From NCBI RefSeq assembly GCF_963678635.1, contig NC_087070.1, positions 33,309,955 through 33,373,954 on the forward strand: a DNA stretch of 64,000 nt. The letters are read 5' to 3'. The DNA is from Symsagittifera roscoffensis (taxonomy: Eukaryota; Xenacoelomorpha; Acoela; Convolutidae). Made by a program: the position numbers and the translations under genes. Positions 1 through 12,119 of the stretch are shown here, in pieces (within the stretch, counting starts at the first letter, position 1; each line of letters begins with the position of its first letter). Below the pieces are notes generated by a model, which saw nothing but the letters and a program-made list of their open reading frames with translations, did not search any database and was not told the origin of the DNA.

Positions 1-1740
1 AACAGGATCAAATCATGAGTCGAACAGGGTCGAATCATGAGTCGGAAAGGATCAAATCATGAGTCGAACAGGGTCGAATCATGAGTCAAATAGGGTCGAA
101 TCATGAGTAAACAGGGTCGAATCATGAGTCGAACAGGATCGAATCATGAGTCGAACAGTGTCGAATCATGAGTCGAACAGGGTCGAATGATGAGTCGAAC
201 AGGATCAAATCATGAGTCGAACAGGGTCGAATCATGAGTCAAACAGGGTCGAATCATGAGTAAACAGGGTCGAATCATGAGTCGAACAGGATCGAATCAT
301 GAGTCGAACAGTGTCGAATCATGAGTCGAACAGGGTCGAATGATGAGTCGAACAGGATCAAATCATGAGTCGAACAGGGTCGGATCATGAGTCGAACAGG
401 GTCGAATCATGAGTCGAACAGGGTCGAATCATGAGTCGAACAGTGTCGAATCATGAGTCGAACAGGATCGAATCTTGAGTCGAACAGGGTTGAAAGATTC
501 AAATAGGGTCGAATCATGAGTCGAACAAGGTCGAATCATGAGTCGAACAGGGTCAAATCATGAGTCAAACAGGGTCGAATCATGAGTCGAACATTGTCGA
601 ATCATGAGTCGAACAGGGGCGAATCATGAGTAGAACAGGTCGGAATCATGAGTCGAACAGGGTCGAATCATGAGTCGAACAGGATCAAATAATGAGTCGA
701 ACAGGGTGGATTCATGAGTCGAACAGGGTGGAATCATGAGTCGATTAGGATTAAATCAGGAGTCGAACAGGGTCGAATCATGAGTCGAACAGGATCAAAT
801 CATGAGTCGAACAGGGTGGATTCTTGAGTCGAACAGGGTCGAATCATGAGTCGATCACGATTAAATCAGGAGTCGAACAGGGTCGAATCATGAGTCGAAC
901 AGGGTCGAATCAGGAGTCGAATCATGAGTCGAACAGGGTCGAATCATGAGTCGAACAGGGTTGAAATAGTCGAACAGGGTCAAATCATGAGTCGAACAGG
1001 GTCCAATCATGAGTCGAACAGGGTCGAATCATGAGTCGAACACGGTCGAATCATGAGTCGAACAGGGTCGAATCAAGAGTCGAACTGTGTCGAACCATGA
1101 GCCGAACAGGGTCGAATCATGAGTCGAACAGGATCAAATCATGAGTCGAACAGGGTCGAATCATGAGTCGGAAAGGATCAAATCATGAGTCGAACAGGGT
1201 CGAATCATGAGTCAAACAGGGTCGAATCATGAGTCGAACAGGGTCGAATCATGAGTCGAACTGTGTCGAACCATGAGCCGAACAGGGTCGAATCATGATT
1301 CGAACAGGATCAAATTATGAGTCGAACAGGGTCGAATCATGAGTCGGAAAGGATCAAATCATGAGTCGAACAGGGTCGAATCATGAGTCAAACAGGGTCG
1401 AATCATGAGTAAACAGGGTCGAATCATGAGTCGAACAGGATCGAATCATGAGTCGAACAGTGTCGAATCATGAGTCGAACAGGATCGAATCATGAGTCGA
1501 ACAGTGTCGAATCATGAGTCGAACAGGATCAAATCATGAGTCGAAAGGGTCGAATCATGAGTCGAACAGGGTCAAATCATGAGTCAAACAGGATTAAATC
1601 AGGAGTCGAACAGGGTCGAATCATGAGTCGAACAGGTTGGAATCAGGAGTCGAATCATGAGTCGAACAGGGTCGAATCAAGAGTCGAACAGTGTCGAATC
1701 ATGGGTCGAACAGGGTCGAATCATGAGTCGAACAGGGTTG
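1..1740. repeat. Satellite, left edge with short tandem duplications
   Basis: This stretch shows several small nested duplications rather than one HOR. A 153-bp repeat is marked by the 21-bp monomer variant GAGTAAACAGGG near 106 and 259; 153 is seven monomers minus that single base. A 110-bp (five-monomer) repeat is marked by GTGGATTC at about 706 and 816. A 176-bp (eight-monomer) repeat is marked by AACTGTGTC near 1,085 and 1,261 and by GAGTCGGAAAGG near 1,169 and 1,345. The open frame at 1,536-1,811 is a satellite read-through caused by variants that lose the TGA and is not called as a gene. Confidence 0.8.
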
Positions 1741-3875
1741 AAAGAGTCGAACAGGGTCAAATCATGAGTCGAACAGGGTCGAATCATGAGTCGAACAGGG
1801 TCGAATCATGAGTCGAACACGCGGTCGAATCATGAGTCGAACAGGGTCGAATCATGAGTCGAACAGTGTCGAACCATGAGCCGAACAGGGTCGAATCATG
1901 AGTCGAACAGGATCAAATCATGAGTCGAACAGGGTCGAATCATGAGTCGGAAAGGATCAAATCATGAGTCGAACAGGGTCGAATCATGAGTCAAACAGGG
2001 TCGAATCATGAGTAAACAGGGTCGAATCATGAGTCGAACAGGATCGAATCATGAGTCGAACAGTGTCGAATCATGAGTCGAACAGGGTCGAATCATGAGT
2101 CGAACAGGATCAAATCATGAGTCGAACAGGGTCGAATCATGAGTCGAACAGGGTCAAATCATGAGTCAAACAGGGTCGAATCACGAGTCGAACATTGTCG
2201 AATCATGAGTCGAACAGGGGCGAAACATGAGTAGAACAGGTCGGAATCATGAGTCGAACAGGGTCGAACCATGAGTCGAACAGGATCAAATCATGAGTCG
2301 AACAGGGTGGATTCATGAGTCGAACAGGGTCGAATCATGAGTCGACCAGGATTAAATCAGGAGTCGAACAGGGTCGAATCATGAGTCGAACAGGTTCGAA
2401 TCAGGAGTCGAATCATGAGTCAAACAGGGTCGAATCAAGAGTCGAACAGTGTCGAATCATGGGTCGAACAGGGTCGAATCATGAGTCGAACAGGGTTGAA
2501 ATAGTCGAACAGGGTCAAATCATGAGTCGAACAGGGTCGAATCATTAGTCGAACAGGGTCGAATCATGAGTCGAACACGGTCGAATCATGAGTCGAACAG
2601 GGTCGAATCATGAGTCGAACAGTGTCGAACCATGAGCCGAACAGGGTCGAATCATGAGTCGAACAGGATCAAATCTTGAGTCGAACAGGGTCGAATCATT
2701 AGTCGGACAGGATCAAATAATGAGTCGAACAGGGTCGAATCATGAGTAAACAGGGTCGAATCATGAGTCGAACAGGGTCGAATAATGAGTCGAACAGTGT
2801 CGAATCATGAGTCGAACAGGGTCGAATCATGAGTCGAACAGGGCTGAAAGAGTCAAACAGGGTCGAATCATGAGTCGAACATGGTCGAATCATGAGTCAA
2901 ACAGGGTCGAATCAAGAGTCGAACAGTGTCGAATCATGGGTCGAACAGGGTCAAATCATGAGTCGAACAGGGTCGAATCATGAGTCGAACAGGGTCGAAT
3001 CATGAGTCGAACACGCGGTCGAATCATGAGTCGAACAGGGTCGAATCATGAGTCGAACAGTGTCGAACCATGAGCCGAACAGGGTCGAATCATGAGTCGA
3101 ACAGGATCAAATCATGAGTCGAACAGGGTCGAATCATGAGTCGGAAAGGATCAAATCATGAGTCGAACAGGGTCGAATCATGAGTCAAACAGGGTCGAAT
3201 CATGAGTAAACAGGGTCGAATCATGAGTCGAACAGGATCGAACCATGAGTCGAACAGTGTCGAATCATGAGTCGAACAGGGTCGAATCATGAGTCGAACA
3301 GGATCAAATCATGAGTCGAACAGGGTCGAATCATGAGTCGAACAGGGTCAAATCATGAGTCAAACAGGGTCGAATCACGAGTCGAACATTGTCAAATCAT
3401 GAGTCGAACAGGGGCGAAACATGAGTAGAACAGGTCGGAATCATGAGTCGAACAGGGTCGAATCATGAGTCGAACAGGATCAAATCATGAGTCGAACAGG
3501 GTGGATTCATGAGTCGAACAGGGTCGAATCATGAGTCGACCAGGATTAAATCAGGAGTCGAACAGGGTCGAATCATGAGTCGAACAGGTTCGAATCAGGA
3601 GTCGAATCATGAGTCAAACAGGGTCGAATGAAGAGTCGAACAGTGTCGAATCATGGGTCGAACAGGGTCGAATCATGAGTCGAACAGGGTTGAAATAGTC
3701 GAACAGGGTCAAATCATGAGTCGAACAGGGTCGAATCATTAGTCGAACAAGGTCGAACCATGAGTCGAACACGGTCGAATCATGAGTCGAACAGGGTCGA
3801 ATCATGAGTCGAACAGTGTCGAACCATGAGCCGAACAGGGTCGAATCATGAGTCGAACAGGATCAAATCATGAGT
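1741..3875. repeat. 1,194-bp higher-order repeat, about two copies
   Basis: Three independent markers recur at the same offset of 1,194 bp: the two-base-longer variant ACGCGGTC (about 1,821 and 3,015), GTCGGAAAGG (about 1,949 and 3,143) and GTGGATTC (about 2,307 and 3,501). Matching sequence runs from about 1.74-2.67 kb to about 2.94-3.87 kb, with scattered single-base differences. Beyond that the copies fall out of step by 87 bp, roughly four monomers, near the GGGCTGAAAGAG marker (2,844 and 3,951). This is a tandem segmental duplication inside the satellite. The open frames at 2,315-2,548, 2,699-2,893 and 3,614-3,805 are chance read-throughs. Confidence 0.85.
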
Positions 3876-4206
3876 CGAACAGGGTCGAATAATGAGTCGA
3901 ACAGTGTCGAATCATGAGTCGAACAGGGTCGAATCATGAGTCGAACAGGGCTGAAAGAGTCAAACAGGGTCGAATCATGAGTCGAACAGGGTCGAATCAT
4001 GAGCCGAACAGGGTCGAATCATGAGTCGAACAGGATCAAATCATGAGTCGAACAGGGTCGAATCATGAGTCGGACAGGATCAAATCATGAGTCGAACAGG
4101 GTCGAATCATGAGTCGAACAGGGTCGAATCATGAGTAAACAGGGTCGAATCATGAGTTAAACAGGATCGAATCATGAGTCGAACAGTGTCGAATCATGAG
4201 TCGAAC
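3876..4206. repeat. Satellite, transition between HOR blocks
   Basis: These are ordinary 22-bp monomers linking the 1,194-bp block to the 669-bp block. The stretch holds the second GGGCTGAAAGAG short monomer (about 3,951) and another GAGTAAAC 21-bp monomer near 4,135. No gene or other element is seen. Confidence 0.8.
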
Positions 4207-5520
4207 AGGGTCGAATCATGAGTCGAACAGGATCAAATCATGAGTCGAACAGGGTCGAATCATGAGTCGAACAGGGTCAAATCATGAGTCAAACAGGGTC
4301 GAATCATGAGTCGAACATTGTCGAATCATGAGTCGAACAGGGGCGAATCATGAGTAGAACAGGTCGGAATCATGAGTCGAACAGGGTCGAATCATGAGTC
4401 GAACAGGATCAAATCATGAGTCGAACAGGGTGGATTCATGAGTCGAACAGGGTCGAATCATGAGTCGATCAGGTTTAAATCAGGACTCGAACAGGGTCGA
4501 ATCATGAGTTGAACAGGGTCGAATCAGGAGTCGAATCATGAGTCGAACAGGGTCGAATCATGAGTCGAACAGTGTCGAATCATGGGTCGAACAGGGTCGA
4601 AAAATGAGTCGAACAGGGTTGAAATAGTCGAACAGGGTCAAATCATGATTCGAACAGGGTCGAATCATGAGTCGAACAGGGTCGAATCATGAGTCGATTA
4701 CGGTCGAATCATGAGTCGAACAGGGTCGAATCATGAGTCGAACAGTGTCGAGCCATGAGCCGAACAGGGTCGAATCATGAGTCGAACAGGATCAAATCAT
4801 GAGTCGAACAGGGTCGAATCATGAGTCGGACAGGATCAAATCTTGAGTCGAACAGTGTCGAACCATGAGCCGAACAGGGTCGAATCATGAGTCGAACAGG
4901 ATCAAATCATGAGTCGAACAGGGTCGAATCATGAGTCGAACAGGGTCAAATCATGAGTCAAACAGGGTCGAATCATGAGTCGAACATTGTCGAATCATGA
5001 GTCGAACAGGGGCGAATCATGAGTAGAACAGGTCGGAATCATGAGTCGAACAGGGTCGAATCATGAGTCGAACAGGATCAAATCATGAGTCGAACAGGGT
5101 GGATTCATGAGTCGAACAGGGTCGAATCATGAGTCGATCAGGTTTAAATCAGGAGTCGAACAGGGTCGAATCATGAGTTGAACAGGGTCGAATCAGGAGT
5201 CGAATCATGAGTCGAACAGGGTCGAATCATGAGTCGAACAGTGTCGAATCATGGGTCGAACAGGGTCGAAAAATGAGTCGAACAGGGTTGAAATAGTCGA
5301 ACAGGGTCAAATCATGAGTCGAACAGGGTCGAATCATGAGTCGAACAGGGTCGAATCATGAGTCGATTACGGTCGAATCATGAGTCGAACAGGGTCGAAT
5401 CATGAGTCGAACAGTGTCGAACCATGAGCCGAACAGGGTCGAATCATGAGTCGAACAGGATCAAATCATGAGTCGAACAGGGTCGAATCATGAGTCGGAC
5501 AGGATCAAATCATGAGTCGA
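4207..5520. repeat. 669-bp higher-order repeat, two copies
   Basis: GTGGATTC (about 4,430 and 5,099), the rare GTCGATTACGG (about 4,696 and 5,365) and CGAAAAATG (about 4,598 and 5,267) are each 669 bp apart. Copy one runs from about 4,207 to 4,851 and copy two from about 4,876 to 5,520. They differ by a few single bases, for example GAGCC versus GAACC before a GAGCCG monomer. The length fits 30 monomers plus one 12-base extra half minus one 3-base deletion. Confidence 0.85.
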
Positions 5521-7812
5521 ACAGGGTCGAATCGTGAGTCGAACAGGGTCGAATCATGAGCAAACAGGGTCGAATCATGAGTCGAACAGGGTCGAATCAT
5601 GAGTCGAACAGTGTCGAATCATGAGTCGAACAGGGTCGAATCATGAATCGAACAGGGTGGATTCATGAGTCGAACAGGGTCGAATCATGAGTCGATCAGG
5701 TTTAAATCAGGATTCGAACAGGGTCGAATCATGAGTCGAACAGGGTCGAATCAGGAGTCGAATCATGAGTCGATCCGGGTCGAATCATGAGTCGAACAGT
5801 GTCGAATCATGGGTCGAACAGGGTCGAAAAATGAGTCGAACAGGGTTGAAATAGTCGAACAGGGTCAAAACATGAGTCGAACAGGGTCGAATCATGAGTC
5901 GAACAGGGTCGAATCATGAGCCGAACAGGGTCGAATCATGAGTCGAACAGGATCAAATCATGAGTCGAACAGGGTCAAATCATGAGTCGAACAGGGTCGA
6001 ATCATGAGTAAACAGGGTCGAATCATGAGTCGAACAGGGTCGAATCATGAGTCGAACAGTGTCGAATCATGAGTCGAACAGGGTCGAATCATGAGTCGAA
6101 CAGGGTGGATTCATGAGTCGAACAGGGTCGAATCATGAGTCGATCAGGTTTAAATCAGGAGTCGAACAGGGTCGAATCATGAGTCGAACAGGGTCGAATC
6201 AGGAGTCGAATCATGATTCGAACAGGGTCGAATCATGAGTCGAACAGTGTCGAATCATGAGTCGAACAGGGTCGAATCAGGAGTCGAATCATGAGTCGAT
6301 CAGGGTCGAATCATGAGTCGAACAGTGTCGAATCATGGGTCGAACAGGGTCGAAAAATGAGTCGAACAGGGTTGAAATAGTCGAACAGGGTCAAAACATG
6401 AGTCGAACAGGATCAAATCATGAGTCGAACAGGGTCGAATCATGAGTCGGACAGGATCAAATCATGAGTCGAACAGGGTCGAATCGTGAGTCAAACAGGG
6501 TCGAATCAGGAGTCGAATCATGAGTCGAACAGGGTCGAATCAGGAGTCGAATCATGATTCGAACAGGGTCGAATCATGAGTCGAACAGTGTCGAATCATG
6601 AGTCGAACAGGGTCGAATCAGGAGTCGAATCATGAGTCGATCAGGGTCGAATCATGAGTCGAACAGTGTCGAATCATGGGTCGAACAGGGTCGAAAAATG
6701 AGTCGAACAGGGTTGAAATAGTCGAACAGGGTCAAAACATGAGTCGAACAGGATCAAATCATGAGTCGAACAGGGTCGAATCATGAGTCGGACAGGATCA
6801 AATCATGAGTCGAACAGGGTCGAATCGTGAGTCAAACAGGGTCGAATCATGAATCGAACAGGGTGGATTCATGAGTCGAACAGGGTCGAATCATGAGTCG
6901 GACAGGATCAAATCATGAGTCGAACAGGGTCGAATCGTGAGTCGAACAGGGTCGAATCATGAGCAAACAGGGTCGAATCATGAGTCGAACAGGGTCGAAT
7001 CATGAGTCGAACATGTCGAATCATGAGTCGAACAGGGTCGAATCATGAATCGAACAGGGTGGATTCATGAGTCGAACAGGGTCGAATCATGAGTCGATCA
7101 GGTTTAAATCAGGATTCGAACAGGGTCGAATCATGAGTCGAACAGGGTCGAATCAGGAGTCGAATCATGAGTCGATCCGGGTCGAATCATGAGTCGAACA
7201 GTGTCGAATCATGGGTCGAACAGGGTCGAAAAATGAGTCGAACAGGGTTGAAATAGTCGAACAGGGTCAAAACATGAGTCAAACAGGGTCGAATCATGAG
7301 TCGAACAGGGTCGAATCATGAGCCGAACAGGGTCGAATCATGAGTCGAACAGGATCAAATCATGAGTCGAACAGGGTCAAATCATGAGTCGAACAGGGTC
7401 GAATCATGAGTAAACAGGGTCGAATCATGAGTCGAACAGGGTCGAATCATGAGTCGAACAGTGTCGAATCATGAGTCGAACAGGGTCGAATCATGAGTCG
7501 AACAGGGTGGATTCATGAGTCGAACAGGGTCGAATCATGAGTCGATCAGGTTTAAATCAGGAGTCGAACAGGGTCGAATCATGAGTCGAACAGGGTCGAA
7601 TCAGGAGTCGAATCATGATTCGAACAGGGTCGAATCATGAGTCGAACAGTGTCGAATCATGAGTCGAACAGGGTCGAATCAGGAGTCGAATCATGAGTCG
7701 ATCAGGGTCGAATCATGAGTCGAACAGTGTCGAATCATGGGTCGAACAGGGTCGAAAAATGAGTCGAACAGGGTTGAAATAGTCGAACAGGGTCAAAACA
7801 TGAGTCGAACAG
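5475..7812. repeat. Block of about 0.93 kb duplicated at 1,402-bp offset
   Basis: The variants GAGCAAACAGGG (about 5,559 and 6,962), GATCCGGG (about 5,772 and 7,174) and CATGATTCG (about 6,214 and 7,616) repeat 1,402 bp apart. One copy has lost a single base (AACATGTCG near 7,013). The copied blocks are about 5,475-6,410 and 6,877-7,812. The DNA between them holds a further 341-bp duplication. This part belongs to the same HOR lineage as the 669- and 558-bp units, sharing CGAAAAATG, GGTTTAAATC and the +12 composite. Confidence 0.8.
6200..6880. repeat. 341-bp tandem duplication nested in the 1.4-kb unit
   Basis: CATGATTCG (about 6,214 and 6,555) and CGAAAAATG (about 6,351 and 6,692) repeat at 341 bp. 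The unit is unusually rich in the composite made of two 12-base halves in a row (TCAGGAG then TCATGAG). Its length fits 14 monomers plus three 12-base extras minus one 3-base deletion. Confidence 0.8.
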
Positions 7813-8238
7813 GGTCGAATCATGAGTCGAACAGGGTCGAATCATGAGCCGAACAGGGTCGAATCATGAGTCGAACAGGATCAAATCATGAGTCGAACAG
7901 GGTCAAATCATGAGTCGAACAGGGTCGAATCATGAGTCGAACAGGATCGAATCATGAGTCGAACAGGGTCGAATCATGAGTCGAACAGTGTCGAATCATG
8001 AGTCGAACAGGGTCGAATCAGGAGTCGAATCATGAGTCGATCAGGGTCGAATCATGAGTCGAACAGTGTCGAATCATGGGACGAACAGGGTCGAAAAATG
8101 AGTCGAACAGGGTTGAAATAGTCGAACAGGGTCAAAACATGAGTCGAACAGGGTCGAATCATGAGTCGAACAGGGTCGAATCATGAGCCGAACAGGGTCG
8201 AATCATGAGTCGATCAGGATCAAATCATGAGTCGAACA
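7813..8238. repeat. Satellite between the 1,402- and 558-bp blocks
   Basis: These are 22-bp monomers of the same left-hand HOR lineage. A CGAAAAATG marker lies at about 8,092, which is 339 bp after the previous one and 448 bp before the next. A single-base variant, GGGACGAAC, occurs near 8,079. No other element is seen. Confidence 0.75.
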
Positions 8239-9253
8239 GGGTCAAATCATGAGTAGAACAGGGTCGAATCATGAGTAAACAGGGTCGAATCATGAGTCGA
8301 ACAGGGTCGAATCATGACTCGAACAGTGTCGAATCATGAGTCGAACAGGGTCGAATCATGAGTCGAACAGGGTGGATTCATGAGTCGAACAGGGTCGAAT
8401 CATGAGTCGATCAGGTTTAAATCAGGAGTCGAACAGGGTCGAATCATGAGTCGAACAGGGTCGAATCAGGAGTCGAATCATGAGTCGAACAGGGTCGAAT
8501 CATGAGTCGAACAGTGTCGAATCATGGGTCGAACAGGGTCGAAAAATGAGTCGAACAGGGTTGAAATAGTCGAACAGGGTCAAATCATGAGTCGAACAGG
8601 GTCGAATCTTGAGTCGAACAGGATCGAATCATGAGCCGAACAGGGTCGAATCATGAGTCGAACAGCATCAAATCATGAGTCGAACAGGGTCGAATCATGA
8701 GTCGAACAGTGTCGAACCATGAGCCTAACAGGGTTGAATCATGAGTCGAACAGTGTCGAACCATGAGCCGAACAGGGTCGAATCATGAGTCGAACAGGGT
8801 CAAATCATGAGTAGAACAGGGTCGAATCATGAGTAAACAGGGTCGAATCATGAGTCGAACAGGGTCGAATCATGACTCGAACAGTGTCGAATCATGAGTC
8901 GAACAGGGTCGAATCATGAGTCGAACAGGGTGGATTCATGAGTCGAACAGGGTCGAATCATGAGTCGATCAGGTTTAAATCAGGAGTCGAACAGGGTCGA
9001 ATCATGAGTCGAACAGGGTCGAATCAGGAGTCGAATCATGAGTCGAACAGGGTCGAATCATGAGTCGAACAGTGTCGAATCATGGGTCGAACAGGGTCGA
9101 AAAATGAGTCGAACAGGGTTGAAATAGTCGAACAGGGTCAAATCATGAGTCGAACAGGGTCGAATCTTGAGTCGAACAGGATCGAATCATGAGCCGAACA
9201 GGGTCGAATCATGAGTCGAACAGCATCAAATCATGAGTCGAACAGGGTCGAAT
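8239..9253. repeat. 558-bp higher-order repeat, one full and one cut copy
   Basis: CATGACTCG (about 8,317 and 8,875), GTGGATTC (about 8,372 and 8,930), CGAAAAATG (about 8,540 and 9,098) and CAGCATC (about 8,663 and 9,221) are all 558 bp apart. The length equals 25 monomers plus 12, minus 3 (GTTGAAATAG), minus 1 (GAGTAAAC). The second copy is cut by the assembly gap after about 457 bp. Confidence 0.87.
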
Positions 9254-9453
9254 NNNNNNNNNNNNNNNNNNNNNNNNNNNNNNNNNNNNNNNNNNNNNNN
9301 NNNNNNNNNNNNNNNNNNNNNNNNNNNNNNNNNNNNNNNNNNNNNNNNNNNNNNNNNNNNNNNNNNNNNNNNNNNNNNNNNNNNNNNNNNNNNNNNNNNN
9401 NNNNNNNNNNNNNNNNNNNNNNNNNNNNNNNNNNNNNNNNNNNNNNNNNNNNN
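9254..9453. other. Assembly gap of 200 N
   Basis: There are exactly 200 unknown bases. The left flank ends within the 12-base half (GAAT) and the right flank starts at ATGAG, so both sides are the same satellite in the same orientation. The left flank is the cut-off second copy of a 558-bp HOR unit. The right flank belongs to a different variant set, including GGGCTGAAAGAG, which otherwise occurs only near 2.84 and 3.95 kb. A round 200 is a convention written by some Hi-C scaffolders, so the true missing length is unknown and the two flanks need not be close neighbours. Confidence 0.97.
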
Positions 9454-12119
9454 ATGAGTCGAACAGGGTCGAATCATGAGTCGAACAGTGTCGAATCATG
9501 AGTCGAACAGGGTCGAATCATGAGTCGAACAGGGCTGAAAGAGTCAAACAGGGTCGAATCATGAGTCGAACAGGGTCGAATCATGAGTCGAACAGGGTCA
9601 AAACATGAGTCGAACACGGTCGAATCATGAGTCGAACAGGGTCGAATCATGAGTCGAACAGTGTCGAATCATGAGCCGAACAGGGTCGAATCATGAGTCG
9701 GACAGGATCAAATCATGAGTCGAACAGGGTGGAATCATGAGTCGAACAGGATCGAATCATGAGTCGAACAGGGTCGAATCATGAGTCGAACAGGGTCGAA
9801 TCATGAGTCGAACAGTGTCGAATCATGAGTCGAACAGGATCGAATCATGCGTCGAACAGGGTTGAATCATGAGTCGAACAGGGTCAAGTCATGAGTCCAA
9901 CAGGGTCGAAACATGAGTCGAACATTGCCGAATCATGAGTCGAACACGGTCGAATCATGAGTCGAACAGGGTCAAATCATGAGTCGAACAGGGTCGAATC
10001 ATGAGTCGAACAGGATCAAATCATGAGTCGAACAGGATCGAATCATGAGTCGTACAGGATCAAATCATGAGTCGAACAGGGTCGAATCATGAGTCGAACA
10101 GGATCGAATCATGAGTCGAACAGGGTCGAATAATGAGTCGAACAGGGTCGAATCATGAGTTGAGCAGGATTAAATCAGGAGTTGAACAGGGTCGAATCAT
10201 GAGTCGAACATTGTCGAATCATGAGTCGAACAGGGTCGAATCATGAGTCGAACAGGGTCGAATCATGAGTCGGACAGGGTCAAATCATGAGTCGAAATGG
10301 GTCGAATCATGAGTCGAACCTTGTCGAATCATGAGTCGAACAGGGTCGAATCATGAGTCGAACAGGGTCGAATCATGAGTCGAACAGGATCAAATCATGA
10401 GTCGAACAGGGTGGAATCATGAGTCGAACAGGGTCGAATCATGAGTTGAGCAGGATTAAATCAGGAGTTGAACAGGTCGAATCATAAGTCGAACAGGTTC
10501 GAATCAGGAGTCGAATCATGAGTCGAACAGGGTCGAATCAAGAGTCGAACAGTGTCGAATCATGGGTCGAACAGGGTCGAATCATAGGTCGAACAGGGTT
10601 GAAATAGTCGAACAGGGTCAAATCATGAGTCGAATAGGGTCGAATCATGAGTCGAACAGGGTCGAATCATGAGTCGAACAGGGTTGAAAGAGTCAAACAG
10701 GGTCGAATCATGAGTCGAACAGGGTCCAATCAGGAGTCGAATCATGAGTCGAACAGGGTCGAATCATGAGTCGAACACGGTCGAATCATGAGTCGAACAG
10801 GGTCGAATCATGAGTCGAACAGTGTCGAATCATGAGCCGAACAGGGTCAAATCATGAGTCGAACAGGGTCAAATCATGAGTAAAACAGGGTCGAATCATG
10901 AGTCGAACAGGGTCGAATCATGAGTCGAACAGTGTCGAATCATGAGTCGAACAGGGTCGAATCATGAGTCGAACAGGGTTGAAAAAGTCAAACAGGGTCG
11001 AATCATGAGTCGAACAGGTTCGAATCATGAGTCGAACAGGGCCGAATCATGAGACGAACAGGGTCGAATCATGAGTCGAACAGTGTCGAATCATGAGCCG
11101 AACAGGGTCGAATCATGAGTCGAACAGGATCAAATCATGAGTCGAAAAGGGTCGAATCATGAGTCGGACAGGATCAAATCATGAGTCAAACAGGGTCGAA
11201 TCAAGAGTCGAACAGTGTCGAATCATGGGTCGAACAGGGTCGAATCATAGGTCGAACAGGGTTGAATTAGTCGAACAGGGTCAAATCATGAGTCGAACAG
11301 GGTCGAATCATGAGTCGAACAGGTTCGAATCATGAGTCGAACAGGATTTAAAGAGTCAAAAAGGGTCGAATCATGAGTCGAACAGGGTCGAATTAGGAGT
11401 CGAATCATGAGTCGAACAGGGTCGAATCATGAGTCGAACACGGTCGAATCATGAGTCGAACAGGGTCGAATCATGAGTCGAACAGTGTCGAATCATCAGC
11501 CGAACAGGGTCGAATCATGAGTCGGACAGGATCAAATCATGAGTCAAACAGGGTCGAATCATGAGTGGAACAGGGTCGAATCATGAGTCGAACAGTGTCG
11601 AATCATGAGTCGAACAGGGTCGAATCATGAGTCGAACAGGGTTGAAAGAGTCAAACAGGGTCGAATCATGAGTCGAACAGGTTCGAATCATGAGTCGAAC
11701 GGGGTCGAATCATGAGACGAACAGGGTCCAATCATGAGTCGAACAGTGTCGAATCATGAGCCGAACAGGGTCGAATCATGAGTCGAACAGGATCAAAATT
11801 TGAAAAAGTCAAACAGGGTCGAATCATGAGTCGAACAGGTTCGAATCATGAGTCGGACAGGATCAAATCATGAGTCAAACAGGGTCGAATCATGAGTGGA
11901 ACAGGGTCGAATCAAGAGTCGAACAGTGTCGAATCGTGAGTCGAACAGGGTCGAATCATGAGTCGAACAGGGTTGAAAGAGTCAAACAGGGTCGAATCAT
12001 GAGTCGAACAGGTTCGAATCATGAGTCGGACAGGATCAAATCATGAGTCAAACAGGGTCGAATCATGAGTGGAACAGGGTCAAATCATGAGTCGAACAGT
12101 GTCGAATCATGAGTCGAAC
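9454..12119. repeat. Diverged satellite right of the gap
   Basis: Monomer variants are more mixed here and no long unit repeats cleanly. GAGTTGAGCAGG recurs at about 10,161 and 10,447, a 286-bp (13-monomer) offset. Short monomers of several kinds occur, including GTTGAAAAAG, GATTTAAAGAG and GTTGAATTAG, which go on to form the 858-bp unit to the right. AGACGAAC and GAGTGGAAC variants are frequent from about 11 kb on. No gene, RNA or mobile element is visible. Confidence 0.85.
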
